Positions 45,145 through 56,900 of a stretch of DNA of 64,000 bases are shown in pieces. Both the position numbers and the translations under genes were made by a program. This DNA is from Bacteroides sp. UBA7333. GTDB taxonomy: Bacteria; Bacteroidota; Bacteroidia; Bacteroidales; Bacteroidaceae. Each line of letters starts with the position of its first letter. Positions within the stretch are counted from its first letter, which is position 1. Below the pieces are notes generated by a model. It ran no database searches. It was not told the origin of the DNA and saw only the letters and a list, made by a program, of their open reading frames with translations. The DNA lies in contig DKPN01000035.1 in the NCBI GenBank assembly GCA_002471195.1, forward strand, positions 8,550 to 72,549, in the 5' to 3' direction.

Positions 45145-48100
45145 TTATTTCTTAAATAGTTTAATAGTCTTAATACATTTATTAGCTTCGGTAATACGCA
45201 TTACATAAGTACCTGGCTCTGCATTTAATGAAATATAAACCACCTCGTTCGAAGTTGCATCCAATGCTTGCGACTCAATAATTCTACCATCTAATGAATA
45301 AATTTCGACAGTATAATTCCCTTCTTGTACAAATTTCATATATACACCATCTACAAATGGATTAGGGTAAGTAGTAATATCTTCTACTCTATTATCTTCC
45401 ACACCTGTACCACCTGTGATCAAAATCATTGGAGTAGCTACTGTGTGTGTGCCCCATTTGTTTTCTAAAGTTACATTTACATTGTACTCGCCATTATGAG
45501 GGAATTGCAATTGTGCTCCATTAGCTGTTTCTGTTACATTAGCTCCATTTGCATCCCATTTAGCTTTAGTAATGATATCAAGTGTACCTGTTAAACTTGG
45601 ATTGCCCAAGACAGTGTTGTCAGCTTCTTGATTTTCCAATACGGCTCCTGCTGTATTTTCTCCACCCGAACCAACAATTTGTACAACCGATCCAATTAAA
45701 TTGCCGCCTGTTCCTTTATTTGCAAATGATGATTGCACTCCATCTCCATCAGCCATCAATTCTTCAAAATCCCAATATCCAATTAGGTTAGAAGGTACAG
45801 AGCGGTTGTAATATCCTTTCATTGCATCTTCCATTTCGGATGGTGTCAACACCTTATTCCAAGCTTGAACATCATCAATAGTACCGGTAAATCCACTATG
45901 ATAAACGTTAGGACCGCCAATGTATACATAAATCGGATTTTGTCCACAATTATTTTTAGTATTATCTCCTCCAAAAGCTCTAGTTTGTGAAGCCACTTTT
46001 TTTCCGTTCAACCACAACTCTTGTTTTCCACCTCCAATTGAAATAGCCACATGTGTCCATACATTAACAGGAACAGTAAAGTCATTATCCATACAGTTCT
46101 GATTTGGACTTTCGTGTGGATTACCGCCGAAACCTGGATTAGTTTCTGTGTGTTGTGTAAACGATATCACATCATCATTTAGAGTATTATATGCTGATTT
46201 AGGCCATACATGTACCCAGAAAGTACCCCAGTTATTATGAGGCCATCCACCTGTAAAGTCGCGCTTATTAATCAAGTTAGTACCAAATTTGTCATGCGAC
46301 CATTTATCAGGTTTAAACCAGAATGCAAAAGTGTAATTATCAGTAGAACCGATTTGTTCGGAAACTTTAAACATATCGGGATCTTTAATGACCAATCCGC
46401 GAGACACCTTGCCTTCGCCTAAGCGATTAATCGTTAAAGTAGCGTTAATATTTTCATTAACACTTGCTTCCGTCTTGTCCAAAGCAATACCTCCTAATAC
46501 AGGAACTGCGCCGGTTGCTTCGGGAGTAATTTGTATAAAACCTCTTGTGATGGCTAAATTGCCTTTGCTATTAGTTAAGTATAAATCATATTGACCTTCT
46601 TCTGGTAACTGGAATTGAGCAGAAGTACTATTTTCAACAACAGCAGCAGACACACCTGTTAAAGAGTTTTTGAGTTCCCATTTTTGTGCAGGCTCTTGCA
46701 TTGTATCTTCCATACGAATCACAAATTGTTCATTAGCCTTGATGACAGGTTTATCAACTAAAACTGTCTCAATCGGATCATCATATGCTAAAGCTTGGTA
46801 ATCTGTCCAAGCAATATCTGAAGTCACGGTTCCATCAGGAGCAACTGCACGTACGCCATATCTTACCTCACGATTTTCGAAACCTGAAACAATTGGAGCA
46901 CCAATTACATAGGCAGCCCAAGAGGGTGTGGCTGTTACCAAACGAGCTTCTTGACCTTTTTGTTGAATAAAGATTTCAAAAAACCAAGTATCTACTTCAT
47001 CGTTATATGTTTTAACCGAACCGGCTTCTTCTTTACTGGCATAACGTATTTTAAAATCGGCAGCATTATGACGGCCTCTTAATACCTCCACCTCTTTGAT
47101 GACCGGTTTTACAGGATTAAATGTTTGGGTTTGATCTAAAACTGCTAATTCACCAATCAACATGGCATAGTCAGCAGGTGCATTTTCTACTGTCAACCCG
47201 ATCATTGCGATTTCATCTCCATTATTTAAACCTAATGCAGCAGCTGTCGTTGTAAATGTTTTCCATTCACCCATTGCATCGGTAGCAGGCAATGCTATCT
47301 CTTTATACTCTGTCAATGCACCCAATTTGCTTACAAATAATTTAGCTTTGGCATCTGTACCATTTAATACTTTATAAGTAATGCTAATCGGATTATTACC
47401 GTTAACAACTAATTTCGTTTTAAATAACTTTACACGCGAAAAATCTGTTGCGCCATGAAGTTTTAATGATGATCCTGCATACCAAGCATCTTCGAAAGTT
47501 AAGTTTGCCTTTACCAAACCATTGATATTGTCGGTTGTAACTACATCATTGCGATCTGTAATCCAAAATCTCCATGTTGGCATAAAGTCTTGCATACCCA
47601 AGTTATACCATTTATTAGGAAATACATCTTTACCATCTACTTTATATGTAAGACCATTTCCTAAGCTAAAGCGAGTTACAAAAGGCAATTGTTGTATGGT
47701 CGATTTTGCAGTTAAGAAAGCCGCCAAACCATGAAAAGTTTTCAAATCGGCATTGCTTAATCCACAATTAGTACGAATAGAAGGAAGCAAACCCGGATTG
47801 CGATAGCCACCTGAATACATTAATTCTTGTTTTTCCAAATAAGCCTCTTGTATCGCTAAGTCAGATCCACCATTATCGGTTGCCGATTGATGAATTAAAC
47901 TTTGCGCATGTGCTCCCCAAAAACCGATAGAAATGGGATTATCTTTTAAAGCTTGCCAATAATTATTTTTTAAAGAGCGCCCTTGAATATCAAATCCGGC
48001 ATAATAATCATAACTATTTCTGCCCATTTGATTGGCTTTAGCAACTGAGTTACTTAAAATACTGCCTGTCCAATTATAGTTAGCGAACATCATATCAGTA

Positions 48101-48912
48101 ACCACTTTATTGCTAGCACCAAACATATTTTGATTGTGCGACCCTAAACCTCTATCAAAGGTAATACCTCCTGATTCATTTGTACCGTCATACCAATGCA
48201 GTTGAAAATCCCAATCAATGCTTTTCGCTTCTGTGTGACACTCTGCAAAAAAATCGATAATTTCACTCATAAATGAGCTATTGCTATAAAATTCAGAATT
48301 ACAACCTAATGCATCAATACCGTAATATTTCATCAATTCAACAATCTTACGCTTATTGACAAAGTTATCATCAAAATCACGCTCAGTCATCATTTGAAAG
48401 TTTTTAGAGTGATCATCATATGCATAAGCAGAAATTCTTGCAGCCCATGGAATACTAGCTACACAACCTACTTTCACACCATTTTTATGAGCCACATCAC
48501 TTAAACCGGCTGTTACACGCATCCATGGCCCCGTCCAGTTGCCATGAATATCAATATACGACCATAAACTAAAGTTATCCGATTCTAAGTTATATCTTGG
48601 TAAACCTTTCCATGCAGTCGAAGGGTCGTCGAGTGGAACCCAAAGACACATTTTTCGACCACGATTTACATCTTGGTGAATTTGATAATCTCCTTCGTTT
48701 ATTCTTTCGAGTGGGCGAACACGAGAGATATAGAATTGATCGTCCATTGTTGATACTCCTTCAGGAGCCACTCCGGGTTCCCAAGCTTCAATAATCGTAT
48801 GAAGACTTTTATTGACATCCTTTATATCCAAAGGATGCAATGGAGTACGTTGTGCCCAAGTTGCAGAAAGCGCAACTAGCGAAAAAGCAGTTGTTGCTAA
48901 AATTCTTTTCAT
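45145..48912 (-). CDS. GH85 endo-beta-N-acetylglucosaminidase with LamG-like and T9SS-type C-terminal domains
   Basis: A 1255-residue secreted enzyme. The signal peptide ends at ATWAQ (about 21). The GH85 domain (about 75-480) has the catalytic Asn-x-Glu pair in CNSEF (Asn 205, Glu 207), YAGFDIQGR, and PFVTRFSLGNG with WYNLGMQDFMPTW. Beta-sandwich domains follow, including a LamG-type lectin-like fold at about 870-1085 (FAFWFKPDKW). A C-terminal sorting-like domain (TYPNPFVDGVYM) ends the protein. GH85 enzymes cut the GlcNAc-GlcNAc core of N-glycans. The frame is open to 48975; the ATG at 48912 precedes the signal peptide. Confidence 0.87.
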   Translation of the reverse strand: MKRILATTAFSLVALSATWAQRTPLHPLDIKDVNKSLHTIIEAWEPGVAPEGVSTMDDQFYISRVRPLERINEGDYQIHQDVNRGRKMCLWVPLDDPSTAWKGLPRYNLESDNFSLWSYIDIHGNWTGPWMRVTAGLSDVAHKNGVKVGCVASIPWAARISAYAYDDHSKNFQMMTERDFDDNFVNKRKIVELMKYYGIDALGCNSEFYSNSSFMSEIIDFFAECHTEAKSIDWDFQLHWYDGTNESGGITFDRGLGSHNQNMFGASNKVVTDMMFANYNWTGSILSNSVAKANQMGRNSYDYYAGFDIQGRSLKNNYWQALKDNPISIGFWGAHAQSLIHQSATDNGGSDLAIQEAYLEKQELMYSGGYRNPGLLPSIRTNCGLSNADLKTFHGLAAFLTAKSTIQQLPFVTRFSLGNGLTYKVDGKDVFPNKWYNLGMQDFMPTWRFWITDRNDVVTTDNINGLVKANLTFEDAWYAGSSLKLHGATDFSRVKLFKTKLVVNGNNPISITYKVLNGTDAKAKLFVSKLGALTEYKEIALPATDAMGEWKTFTTTAAALGLNNGDEIAMIGLTVENAPADYAMLIGELAVLDQTQTFNPVKPVIKEVEVLRGRHNAADFKIRYASKEEAGSVKTYNDEVDTWFFEIFIQQKGQEARLVTATPSWAAYVIGAPIVSGFENREVRYGVRAVAPDGTVTSDIAWTDYQALAYDDPIETVLVDKPVIKANEQFVIRMEDTMQEPAQKWELKNSLTGVSAAVVENSTSAQFQLPEEGQYDLYLTNSKGNLAITRGFIQITPEATGAVPVLGGIALDKTEASVNENINATLTINRLGEGKVSRGLVIKDPDMFKVSEQIGSTDNYTFAFWFKPDKWSHDKFGTNLINKRDFTGGWPHNNWGTFWVHVWPKSAYNTLNDDVISFTQHTETNPGFGGNPHESPNQNCMDNDFTVPVNVWTHVAISIGGGKQELWLNGKKVASQTRAFGGDNTKNNCGQNPIYVYIGGPNVYHSGFTGTIDDVQAWNKVLTPSEMEDAMKGYYNRSVPSNLIGYWDFEELMADGDGVQSSFANKGTGGNLIGSVVQIVGSGGENTAGAVLENQEADNTVLGNPSLTGTLDIITKAKWDANGANVTETANGAQLQFPHNGEYNVNVTLENKWGTHTVATPMILITGGTGVEDNRVEDITTYPNPFVDGVYMKFVQEGNYTVEIYSLDGRIIESQALDATSNEVVYISLNAEPGTYVMRITEANKCIKTIKLFKK

Positions 48913-48935
48913 AACATTTGTGTAATTTATAATAT

Positions 48936-48943
48936 CAAAAATA
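48936..48943 (-). promoter_or_regulatory. Possible -7 box upstream of the first GH85 gene
   Basis: The minus strand reads TATTTTTG, 23 bases before the ATG at 48912 and just after the terminator of the upstream gene. Confidence 0.4.
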
Positions 48944-48963
48944 AAGTCAGCATATAAATATAA

Positions 48964-49008
48964 AAGCTGCCTCATAAAAGCCGAGGTTAAGGCATTATAA
49001 GGCAGCTT
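48964..49008 (-). terminator. Terminator after the second GH85 gene
   Basis: AAGCTGCCT (48964-48972) pairs with AGGCAGCTT (49000-49008), with an inner GCC/GGC pairing. On the minus strand CTTTTATATTT follows. Confidence 0.8.
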
Positions 49009-49019
49009 ATGTCAAATAA

Positions 49020-52000
49020 TTATTGTTTCAATAATTTATGACTTCTGATAACATTCTTGTTTTCTATTTTCAAGATATACATACCCGAAGCAAAATCAGA
49101 TATATTAACTTCAGATGGATTACCATTTACAAATTTCAATAATTCACCTTTCAAAGAATATATCCAAACTTTTTCTGCATTGTTAAGATAGAATACATCT
49201 TGAACTGGATTTGGATAGAATGAAGATACTTCATTATTTCCTTGAATTGATTCTACTCCAGTACCATTCATTTGTTCAGGTTCATCAGCGATACCTTTAT
49301 CATGCAAATCAGGTAAACCTGGACGTTCTGGGTTAGTTCCTGTAATTTCAACTGCATAGTCGATAGAGAAACCTTTTGCAGTTTCGCCGCAAGGGCCAGG
49401 ATGTGGGAACCAAGCATCTGAGAACACAAAACGAAGACGGCTTTGTCCTGTTACGGCATCATTAGGAACTGTAAACTCAACCGTGTAACCTGTATTAAAT
49501 TCAGGAGTTCCTTGTCTGATTGTTCCTGCTTCAAAGATCATTTCATCGCCATCAGGTTCAAATGAGTTACTATTATTATAATCGATATAAGCTTTTCCAA
49601 AACACCATTTCAAACCATCATCTTTGCTTGCAGCCAAATAAGATTTAAATGTCAAACTTACTTTCTGTCCTTGTTTCACTTTCAATACATGATTAGAAGC
49701 ATCTACATATTGAGTACCATCAGCTTGAGGAGCATTTGCCGTGTAATTCAAGTTTTGATCAGCACCCGATGTAGTCAATTCTGCGATATAACGACACTCA
49801 CGTGCGATATCAACTCCTTCAGAAGCAGGATTGATAACAGAAGTACAATAAGGATTATTTGAATATTCCGGAATATTAGCATCAGTAGAGCGTGCTACTT
49901 TTACCCATTGTATTGGAGAGTAAGATTTCAAATCAGTTGAAGCAGAACGAACACCGATATATGGTTCATCATCAGCTCCATCAAATAGAATGTTACCAAC
50001 AAATGCCGAACGAGTACTTGTTCGAGCAACTTCTGAAACTCTACCTTCTGCACCATTCTTATACATTACCTCATAATGACTGATATTCGCTTCATCATTA
50101 TAAATCATATCCCATTGTGAGCGACTTGCAGTATAACCGGTTGGATTAATCAACCAGTTCAATTTAAGAGACATTGATTTAGTTGTTTCTTCTTTTACTT
50201 CAACACGCAAACTGCTAGATTTAATTTCTGCTGGAGTCGCTTTTGTATCATCATTGATTTCTAGCTTACCAACCATCATTCTATAATTTCCGGCATAATC
50301 GCCTTTTACGCGAACACCAATATATTCGATAACATCATTTGTATTGAATCCAGAAAGGTCAAATTTCTTTTCTTGCCACTTACTGTCTGTAGCATTACCA
50401 TAAGGATATTCAATCCAATCATTACTATCAAATTTCTTTACAATGATAGATAAATTCGTAGGTTCCTGACCAGTTAAGGCAGGTTTCACCGCTACTTTAA
50501 GGTAAGGGTTAGCACCTGAAACAGTCAATTTTGTACGGTAAAGAATCACATCAGTACCTGCACTACTTACATTTCCCGACAACAATAAAGAAGAACCGCC
50601 GATATATGAATCTTCGTGTGTGAAAGAAGGTTGAATATCGGTTGAAACAGTAGTAGTACCAGCATTATAAACCAACCAACGATAAGTAGGAACCAAATCT
50701 TGAGCTCCCATATTATACCAGTTTCCGAAAGTTTTTTTACCTTTATAATTGTAACGCTCGCCATTACCCAAAGCAAAATGAGTATTAAATGGAAGATCGC
50801 CTTGAATAGCTGTTCTTTCAGGAATAAATGAAGCTAAACCACAATAAGTAGATAATGGTGCTTTGTCTCCTTCAGGCTCTAAATTATTGCCTGAATTCGA
50901 AATCGCAGGACGCGACATAGGATTACGATTACCACCTGAGAAAGCTCTTTCAAGCAACTTCTGATAGTTTTCTTGGAATTCCATTGAAGTAGCACCTACG
51001 TTGTAGCTCATAAAACGGCTTTGATTGTGCTCTCCCCACAAGCATACGCTTGCACGTTTTGATTCTGCATCCTTTTGAAGATCACTCCAACGACGGTTAA
51101 AGTTAACAATCCAAACACCTGTGTACATATCGTCTGCACTACCAAAATTACTTTCAGCTACCTGTACAGAACTCTTAATATTATAAGAGAAATCTCCTCC
51201 GGCATAGTTCAACATTACATCAGCAGTCTTACCGGTTTCTGTTGTGCCCAATAAAGCATCTACATAACGTGAGCTCAAACTTGAGTTGAGTGTATAAATC
51301 CCAATATGAAATTCATTGAACCCTTTTTCTGCAGCTTTTCTGTATAACTCCTTGTGTAAAGCTACAATATCTTCATTAGAAAAACCTTGATCTTCCCAGT
51401 TATAGTTGATACCATCCTTACCAAAATACATTAAACAGTTGATCAATGGCTCAGTATACTTAAATGTACCATCTGGATTTTTTGTAGTAATCATCTTCAT
51501 GTACTCACCATCTCCTGTACCCCAACTCTCGAAAAATTTGATACCACTATACATATAAGTACCATTTTTATGAGCTGCATCTACCCAAACTGCAGGAGCT
51601 TGAAAAAGACTATGATTCCATGCACCAAAAATATTGGTATAATTCCACATTGAATATACATCATCACTAAATTTACCACTTGGATAACCACCAATGCTTG
51701 GACCGATACCTGTTGGAAGATTCATCCACAGATTTCTATTTTCATATACATCTTGATTCAACTGCTTTGTTTTATCGCGCATTACAGGTGCATATTTCAC
51801 ATGTGAGCGATAAAAACCAATATCTTGTAATAAGCCAAGACTTTCTAATTCTTCATCTGTAGGATAATTTCTTCCCTGTTGAAGAGCTTGATAAAAAAGT
51901 TCCAACATTTGTTGATCTTGAAATCCTGTAAAATCAAAGATTTCAGTCGAAGCTGACGGCGGCAAATTGGTTTGTGCCGAAGTCGGATTACTACACGCCA

Positions 52001-52046
52001 GCCAGCAAGCTGTTGCAAGACATGCTAAAGTAGTTTTTTTTAACAT
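49020..52046 (-). CDS. GH85-like endo-beta-N-acetylglucosaminidase with GEVED-like and T9SS-type C-terminal domains
   Basis: A 1008-residue secreted paralogue of the neighbouring GH85 enzyme. The signal peptide has cleavage likely after TSAQ. The GH85 domain keeps the catalytic Asn-x-Glu in YNWED (Asn 216, Glu 218) and the family elements PFNTHFALGNG and WYNMGAQDLVPTY. Its C-terminal half differs: a GEVED-like beta-sandwich (VSLTFKSYLAASKDD) is followed by a sorting-like domain (SFYPNPVQDVFYL). It probably has a different accessory binding preference. It lies between the SusD gene and the other GH85 gene, with terminators on both sides. Confidence 0.83.
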   Translation of the reverse strand: MLKKTTLACLATACWLACSNPTSAQTNLPPSASTEIFDFTGFQDQQMLELFYQALQQGRNYPTDEELESLGLLQDIGFYRSHVKYAPVMRDKTKQLNQDVYENRNLWMNLPTGIGPSIGGYPSGKFSDDVYSMWNYTNIFGAWNHSLFQAPAVWVDAAHKNGTYMYSGIKFFESWGTGDGEYMKMITTKNPDGTFKYTEPLINCLMYFGKDGINYNWEDQGFSNEDIVALHKELYRKAAEKGFNEFHIGIYTLNSSLSSRYVDALLGTTETGKTADVMLNYAGGDFSYNIKSSVQVAESNFGSADDMYTGVWIVNFNRRWSDLQKDAESKRASVCLWGEHNQSRFMSYNVGATSMEFQENYQKLLERAFSGGNRNPMSRPAISNSGNNLEPEGDKAPLSTYCGLASFIPERTAIQGDLPFNTHFALGNGERYNYKGKKTFGNWYNMGAQDLVPTYRWLVYNAGTTTVSTDIQPSFTHEDSYIGGSSLLLSGNVSSAGTDVILYRTKLTVSGANPYLKVAVKPALTGQEPTNLSIIVKKFDSNDWIEYPYGNATDSKWQEKKFDLSGFNTNDVIEYIGVRVKGDYAGNYRMMVGKLEINDDTKATPAEIKSSSLRVEVKEETTKSMSLKLNWLINPTGYTASRSQWDMIYNDEANISHYEVMYKNGAEGRVSEVARTSTRSAFVGNILFDGADDEPYIGVRSASTDLKSYSPIQWVKVARSTDANIPEYSNNPYCTSVINPASEGVDIARECRYIAELTTSGADQNLNYTANAPQADGTQYVDASNHVLKVKQGQKVSLTFKSYLAASKDDGLKWCFGKAYIDYNNSNSFEPDGDEMIFEAGTIRQGTPEFNTGYTVEFTVPNDAVTGQSRLRFVFSDAWFPHPGPCGETAKGFSIDYAVEITGTNPERPGLPDLHDKGIADEPEQMNGTGVESIQGNNEVSSFYPNPVQDVFYLNNAEKVWIYSLKGELLKFVNGNPSEVNISDFASGMYILKIENKNVIRSHKLLKQ

Positions 52047-52075
52047 AATATTATCATTTAACGTTTATAATAACA

Positions 52076-52097
52076 GGGGTATAACAATCTATACCCC
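52076..52097 (-). terminator. Hairpin after the SusD gene
   Basis: GGGGTATA (52076-52083) pairs with TATACCCC (52090-52097); 6-base loop. The T-tract is weak, so it may only attenuate transcription into the GH85 genes. Confidence 0.6.
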
Positions 52098-52115
52098 ATT
52101 ATCTGATTGTTTATT

Positions 52116-53885
52116 TTAGAAATTAGAAGTATCCGTATCCCACCACAATCTTGTAGCTTGAACATCATCACCACCTATTGCCTCTAAACCGGTAGTCAAG
52201 ATATCTGATATCATAGCATCCGTATCACCCAAAAGTGGCATTCGACGAATAATTTCACCCTCTGTCAAACTATCATCACCATCTTCTACATTTAAAACCG
52301 GAAAGATTTTAGGATAACCGGTACGGCGTAATTCGGCCCATGCCTCATGAGAATCGGGGAAAAGAGCAATATATTTTTGCGTAATAATTTTTTCTAATTT
52401 AGTTTCTTGACTATCTCCGTCGCTCCATTTCACTCCTATTTTGGTTACACTCTGTATATTGTTGCCAGAATCAAGAGGATCGATATATGTATAATTAACA
52501 GGAGTGTCTACTGTCTTATAGTCAGCTAGATATTCGTCATATTTATATGACATGAATCTATCATCCAAATAAGCATTATCAATACCACGATTATAAAAGA
52601 ATCCTGCTTGTCCTCCCATATTCCAACCACGTAATGCACCTTCAGCACGTAAAAAATCAACTTCAGAAATTTTCATCAGATACAAAGGAGCCATAGCAGT
52701 TGACTCTTCATCCATACGCGAGTATGCTATACGTTGATTATTTGCATAACTCTGTCCGGGTATCATACGCGTACCTGCACGTATTCCTACGACGCGACTA
52801 TCTGCTTCAAGAAATTTTGTCGGATCTTTTAAGTCAATCAATTTGTTTTCATTTTTTAAGAAATAATACTTCATATAAGGATGATCCAAGCTAGACAAAA
52901 GACTCTCGAATGAAGCATTCAAACGTGTATCACCCCAAGTTTTAGATATCTCTAACAGAGGATTCGTGAAACCTGTCATCATAGGTGTTAATGCAATTTC
53001 TTGATCTAAAGTTTCAACAACACCTGCTGCAACAGCCTCTTCAGCCCACTTCTTAGCTAATTCGGGCTCAACTTTCACCAAACGCATTGCCATGCGTAGT
53101 TTTAGTGAGTTGGCAAATCGACACCAAGTATCAATATTTTTATCTACCGTTACAGCATCATAACGTTTTATCAAGTTTTGAAAACGTTTTTTATACCAAT
53201 CAGGACGCGACGGATAGTTCTTAAAACAAGCTACTATTGTGTCAATATTATTGATTGCCCCTTTATAGATAGTTTCATGCGAATCGTAAGTAAATGGATG
53301 GTCTTGTTTATTCGCTTTAAAATCTTTGTAAGGAAATGTACTATATATATCGGCAATATCTTGTGCACCATAATTAAACAATAATAGTGCGATAGCTTTA
53401 AATTCAGGAATAGAATCAATCTGTGGATGATTCAAAATTGGAATAAGATTATTTTTAACTATGCCAAACGATCCATTAGGTCCACCGTTAAAATCCTCAT
53501 TTACATAATAGGTCGAACGAATTCGTCCATCGAAATTATGGGGTAAACAAAAATATCCTGCATAATTATCAACCGTCAAATTAAACTGATATTGATAAGC
53601 ATGCGCTCCTGGAAGTCCACCTTCTTTACCACCTCGCAACGCATATTGTGCTGTCATTATTTGACCGAAATAATTTTTTAAACCATCGGTAGCAGAAATA
53701 AAACCGTCCTCAGTTATCTCTTTATGATAATCTATCACATCCGCTTTCCCAAAATAAGTTTCATAATCACCTTTCTCACTAGAACCGGTAAGTTCATCAC
53801 CAGGAGTATCATAATCTAACAGACAAGATTGTAACCCAAAGAGTGTGAACAATCCACATGCTGCAAATAATATATATCTTTTCAT
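52116..53885 (-). CDS. SusD/RagB-family glycan-binding lipoprotein
   Basis: A 589-residue surface lipoprotein. The signal peptide has lipobox LQSC (Cys 21). The remainder has the SusD-like helical (TPR-like) fold, with SusD-type elements such as YDAVTVDKNIDTWCRFANSLKLRMAMR and a C-terminal RLWWDTDTSNF. Together with the SusC protein encoded 29 bases upstream it forms the lid-and-channel complex that captures and imports oligosaccharides. In this locus the ligand is probably an N-glycan fragment. Confidence 0.93.
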   Translation of the reverse strand: MKRYILFAACGLFTLFGLQSCLLDYDTPGDELTGSSEKGDYETYFGKADVIDYHKEITEDGFISATDGLKNYFGQIMTAQYALRGGKEGGLPGAHAYQYQFNLTVDNYAGYFCLPHNFDGRIRSTYYVNEDFNGGPNGSFGIVKNNLIPILNHPQIDSIPEFKAIALLLFNYGAQDIADIYSTFPYKDFKANKQDHPFTYDSHETIYKGAINNIDTIVACFKNYPSRPDWYKKRFQNLIKRYDAVTVDKNIDTWCRFANSLKLRMAMRLVKVEPELAKKWAEEAVAAGVVETLDQEIALTPMMTGFTNPLLEISKTWGDTRLNASFESLLSSLDHPYMKYYFLKNENKLIDLKDPTKFLEADSRVVGIRAGTRMIPGQSYANNQRIAYSRMDEESTAMAPLYLMKISEVDFLRAEGALRGWNMGGQAGFFYNRGIDNAYLDDRFMSYKYDEYLADYKTVDTPVNYTYIDPLDSGNNIQSVTKIGVKWSDGDSQETKLEKIITQKYIALFPDSHEAWAELRRTGYPKIFPVLNVEDGDDSLTEGEIIRRMPLLGDTDAMISDILTTGLEAIGGDDVQATRLWWDTDTSNF

Positions 53886-53914
53886 AATTTAATCAAGTTA
53901 TTAATATATAATCA

Positions 53915-56900
53915 TTAAAAATTTGCTTTTAGCGAAAGTCCGAATGAACGCGCCGAAGGCATATTAAAAATTTCGAATGCACCCAATGCATTTTGTGTTG
54001 ATAAAGATACATCTGGATCAACCGGTGCTTTTTTGTAAATAAAGAATAGATTTCTTCCTACGAATGATAAAGAAAGGTTTTTAGAAGGACCAAATAGATT
54101 TTGGAAAGTATATCCTAAAGACAGTTCTCTAAGACGGAAGTTTGTGCCATCGTAAACATATTGCGATGCATTAACATCACCACCAATTGTTTTATAGTAT
54201 GAATCAATAGGTGCTAAGTTTCCATCAGGCATTACAAGAGCCGGACGACCATTCCATACCAAATCAGGATTATTTTCAGCAGCAATACGTGCATCGGCAC
54301 TACGTTGTGAAACACCTAATTTATCTAATTCAGCTTCTGTAAACGAAACTACTTTTCCACCAATTTTACCATTGATCAAGAAGTATAAAGTAAACCCTTT
54401 GTAAGTAAATGTATTACTCCAACCCAATTGATATTTGGCATTCATATTGCCAATATATAAACCGTATTTCTCGCGTGGTTTATTGCTTAAGTTTGGAGCA
54501 CCATCGCTTGTCAATTTGATATTTCCATCTTTATCGCGTGCAAAATCAGTAGCATACATATCACCATACGAACCACCTTCTACGAATTTAACTTGAATTT
54601 TACCACCTGCAATTTTCTGATCCACCAATCGCTCATTACCATTGCTATCGCGACTTGTTTTCAAAATCTTATTATCATTGTAAGAAATATTAGCAGATGT
54701 TCTCCATAATAATCCTCTTGCAATATTCAACGAATAACTCACCGTACCTTCAACACCTTGATTTCGTATCTTGCCCGTATTCAAAGGCACTGTTAAACCT
54801 GCTGTATTTCCAAAAGCCAAATAAGCGTCTTTACTCACTGCATGATAATAAGTGGCTTCTATTTCTAATGCATTTCTAAACAAAGACATATCAAAACCCG
54901 CCTCAAAGGATTTAGTAATTTCAGGTCTACAATTTTCAAATGAGGTATAATTAGAGCTTACAACCCCACCAGTTATATTATTTGATGTAGTAGTCGCGAA
55001 TAAAATATTAGGAATTGAGTTACCTACCTCACTATAAGAAGAACGAACTTTTAAGTTGGTAATAACTTCGGGAAGTTTCACCATATTGCTAATTAATGCA
55101 TTTGCACCCAAGCCAAAGTAGCCATAGTTGTCAGGTGTTCCAAATTTTGAAAATTGTTTAAATGGTCGATACCAGTCACGACGATAACTACCATCAACAA
55201 AGATCATATCCTTATAACCTACTTGAGCTGTAAATAAAGCTGCACGATCCCAGTTCGAATCTACCCAATGTCTTCTTTCTCCAGGACTACCTCCAGATGC
55301 AGAAGGATCAAAGTTATTTACCCAGGTCGACATTTTTTGTCTATTAGGATCGAAAGTCGTTGCTTTTGTCCATAAACTTTGACCATCAGTTTTAATGGTG
55401 TGTTCTACCCATCCGGCAGTAGCTTGGAGCGAAAAATCTTTAATTTCTCTATTGAAACTTAATAAGTAATCTAGATAAAATTCATTGGTACGTATATGAT
55501 CCAAACCATAGATACCATAATCTTCCATAGCCGAAGGATTCCAAGTTGTAGCAAAACGTTTAGTAGAATTTTTGAAGCGTGTACGATCTCCGCTGAAACG
55601 AACTTGTGCCTTTAGCCCATCGATGATTTCATATTTTACTTGTGCAGATCCAAAAACACGTTCTTCATCACGTTTGCTATTATTATTATTTACTAACCAA
55701 TAAGGGTTATTACGACCAGGTGTTTGATATGCCCACATTTGTTGAATACCTTTCAACTCTATTTGAGATGGCACCAATTGGAATGATCCGGTTTTCTCAT
55801 CTTTAACATAAATATTTTGAGAATTCGACATCCAAGTTCCTTCAGTCATATAATTATTCTTATAATATCTGGTGTCAATATTACGAGGAGTAGTATATAA
55901 ATCATATAGTGGATTCAGTACAGTACCACCACCTGTACGATTTTTAGTTTGTGCATTGATATAATTGATTGAAACATCAATGTTCAATTTCTTTTTTAAT
56001 AAGCTATAACTTTGACGAAATGAAAAGTTATTTCTATTGTATGTATTATTCGGCACCATACCTTTTGTATACGAGTTAGCATACGAAAAATAAGAACGAA
56101 TGAGTTCATTACCTCCACTCAAAGAAACAGAATTATTATAAGTTGCGCCGGTCTTAAAGAAATCAGATACATCATCATTTCCTGTATTTCTTAGTTTGGC
56201 ACCTTCATAAGCCAACTCCGCAGATGTCATATCCGACAATTTCTTTCCCCAGCTATCTAGGTCAAGTGTATTAGCGTCAAGATTGACATTGGCACCGTAA
56301 ATATTTTGAATTTTAGGAGTTAACAATGGTTTTTCGAAAGTAACGTTAGATGAAACATTAATATCAATACGTCCTTCTTTCCCTTTCTTTGTAGTAATCA
56401 TGATAGCTCCATTGGCAGCAACACTACCATATAATGCAGCTGCATTAGCACCTTTCAATACATTAATGCTTTCAATATCATCAGGATTGATAGATGATAA
56501 TGGGTCAGAACCTTCTGATCTACTTGAATAGGTAATATTGCTTGCATCTTCCTTACTAGTTCCACCATTTGACATCGGTATACCATCAATAATAATCAAT
56601 GGTGAATTATTACCTAGAATTGATTTGCTTCCGCGAAGTGTTATTGTTGTTTTACCACCTGCTCCACCGGCACTTTGCGTAATGCTCATACCTGCTACAC
56701 GTCCTTGAAGAGAGTTTACGAAGTTAGCATCTTGCACTTTCATTAAATCATCGCCTGTAACTTTTTGTGTAGCATAAGTCAATGATTTTTCTTTGCGTTC
56801 GATACCCATAGCTGTTACAACAACTTCGTTGATAAGTTGCGCATCTTCTTGCATTACCACTTTCAATGAATTGCTTAAACCCACTTTAATTTGCTGTTTT

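Noticed and set aside
49020..52046. Lipoprotein anchoring of the second GH85 through the Cys in WLACS
   Set aside because: The residue before Leu-Ala-Cys is Trp, a poor lipobox, and the protein has a later signal peptidase I site (SAQ) and a C-terminal sorting-like domain.
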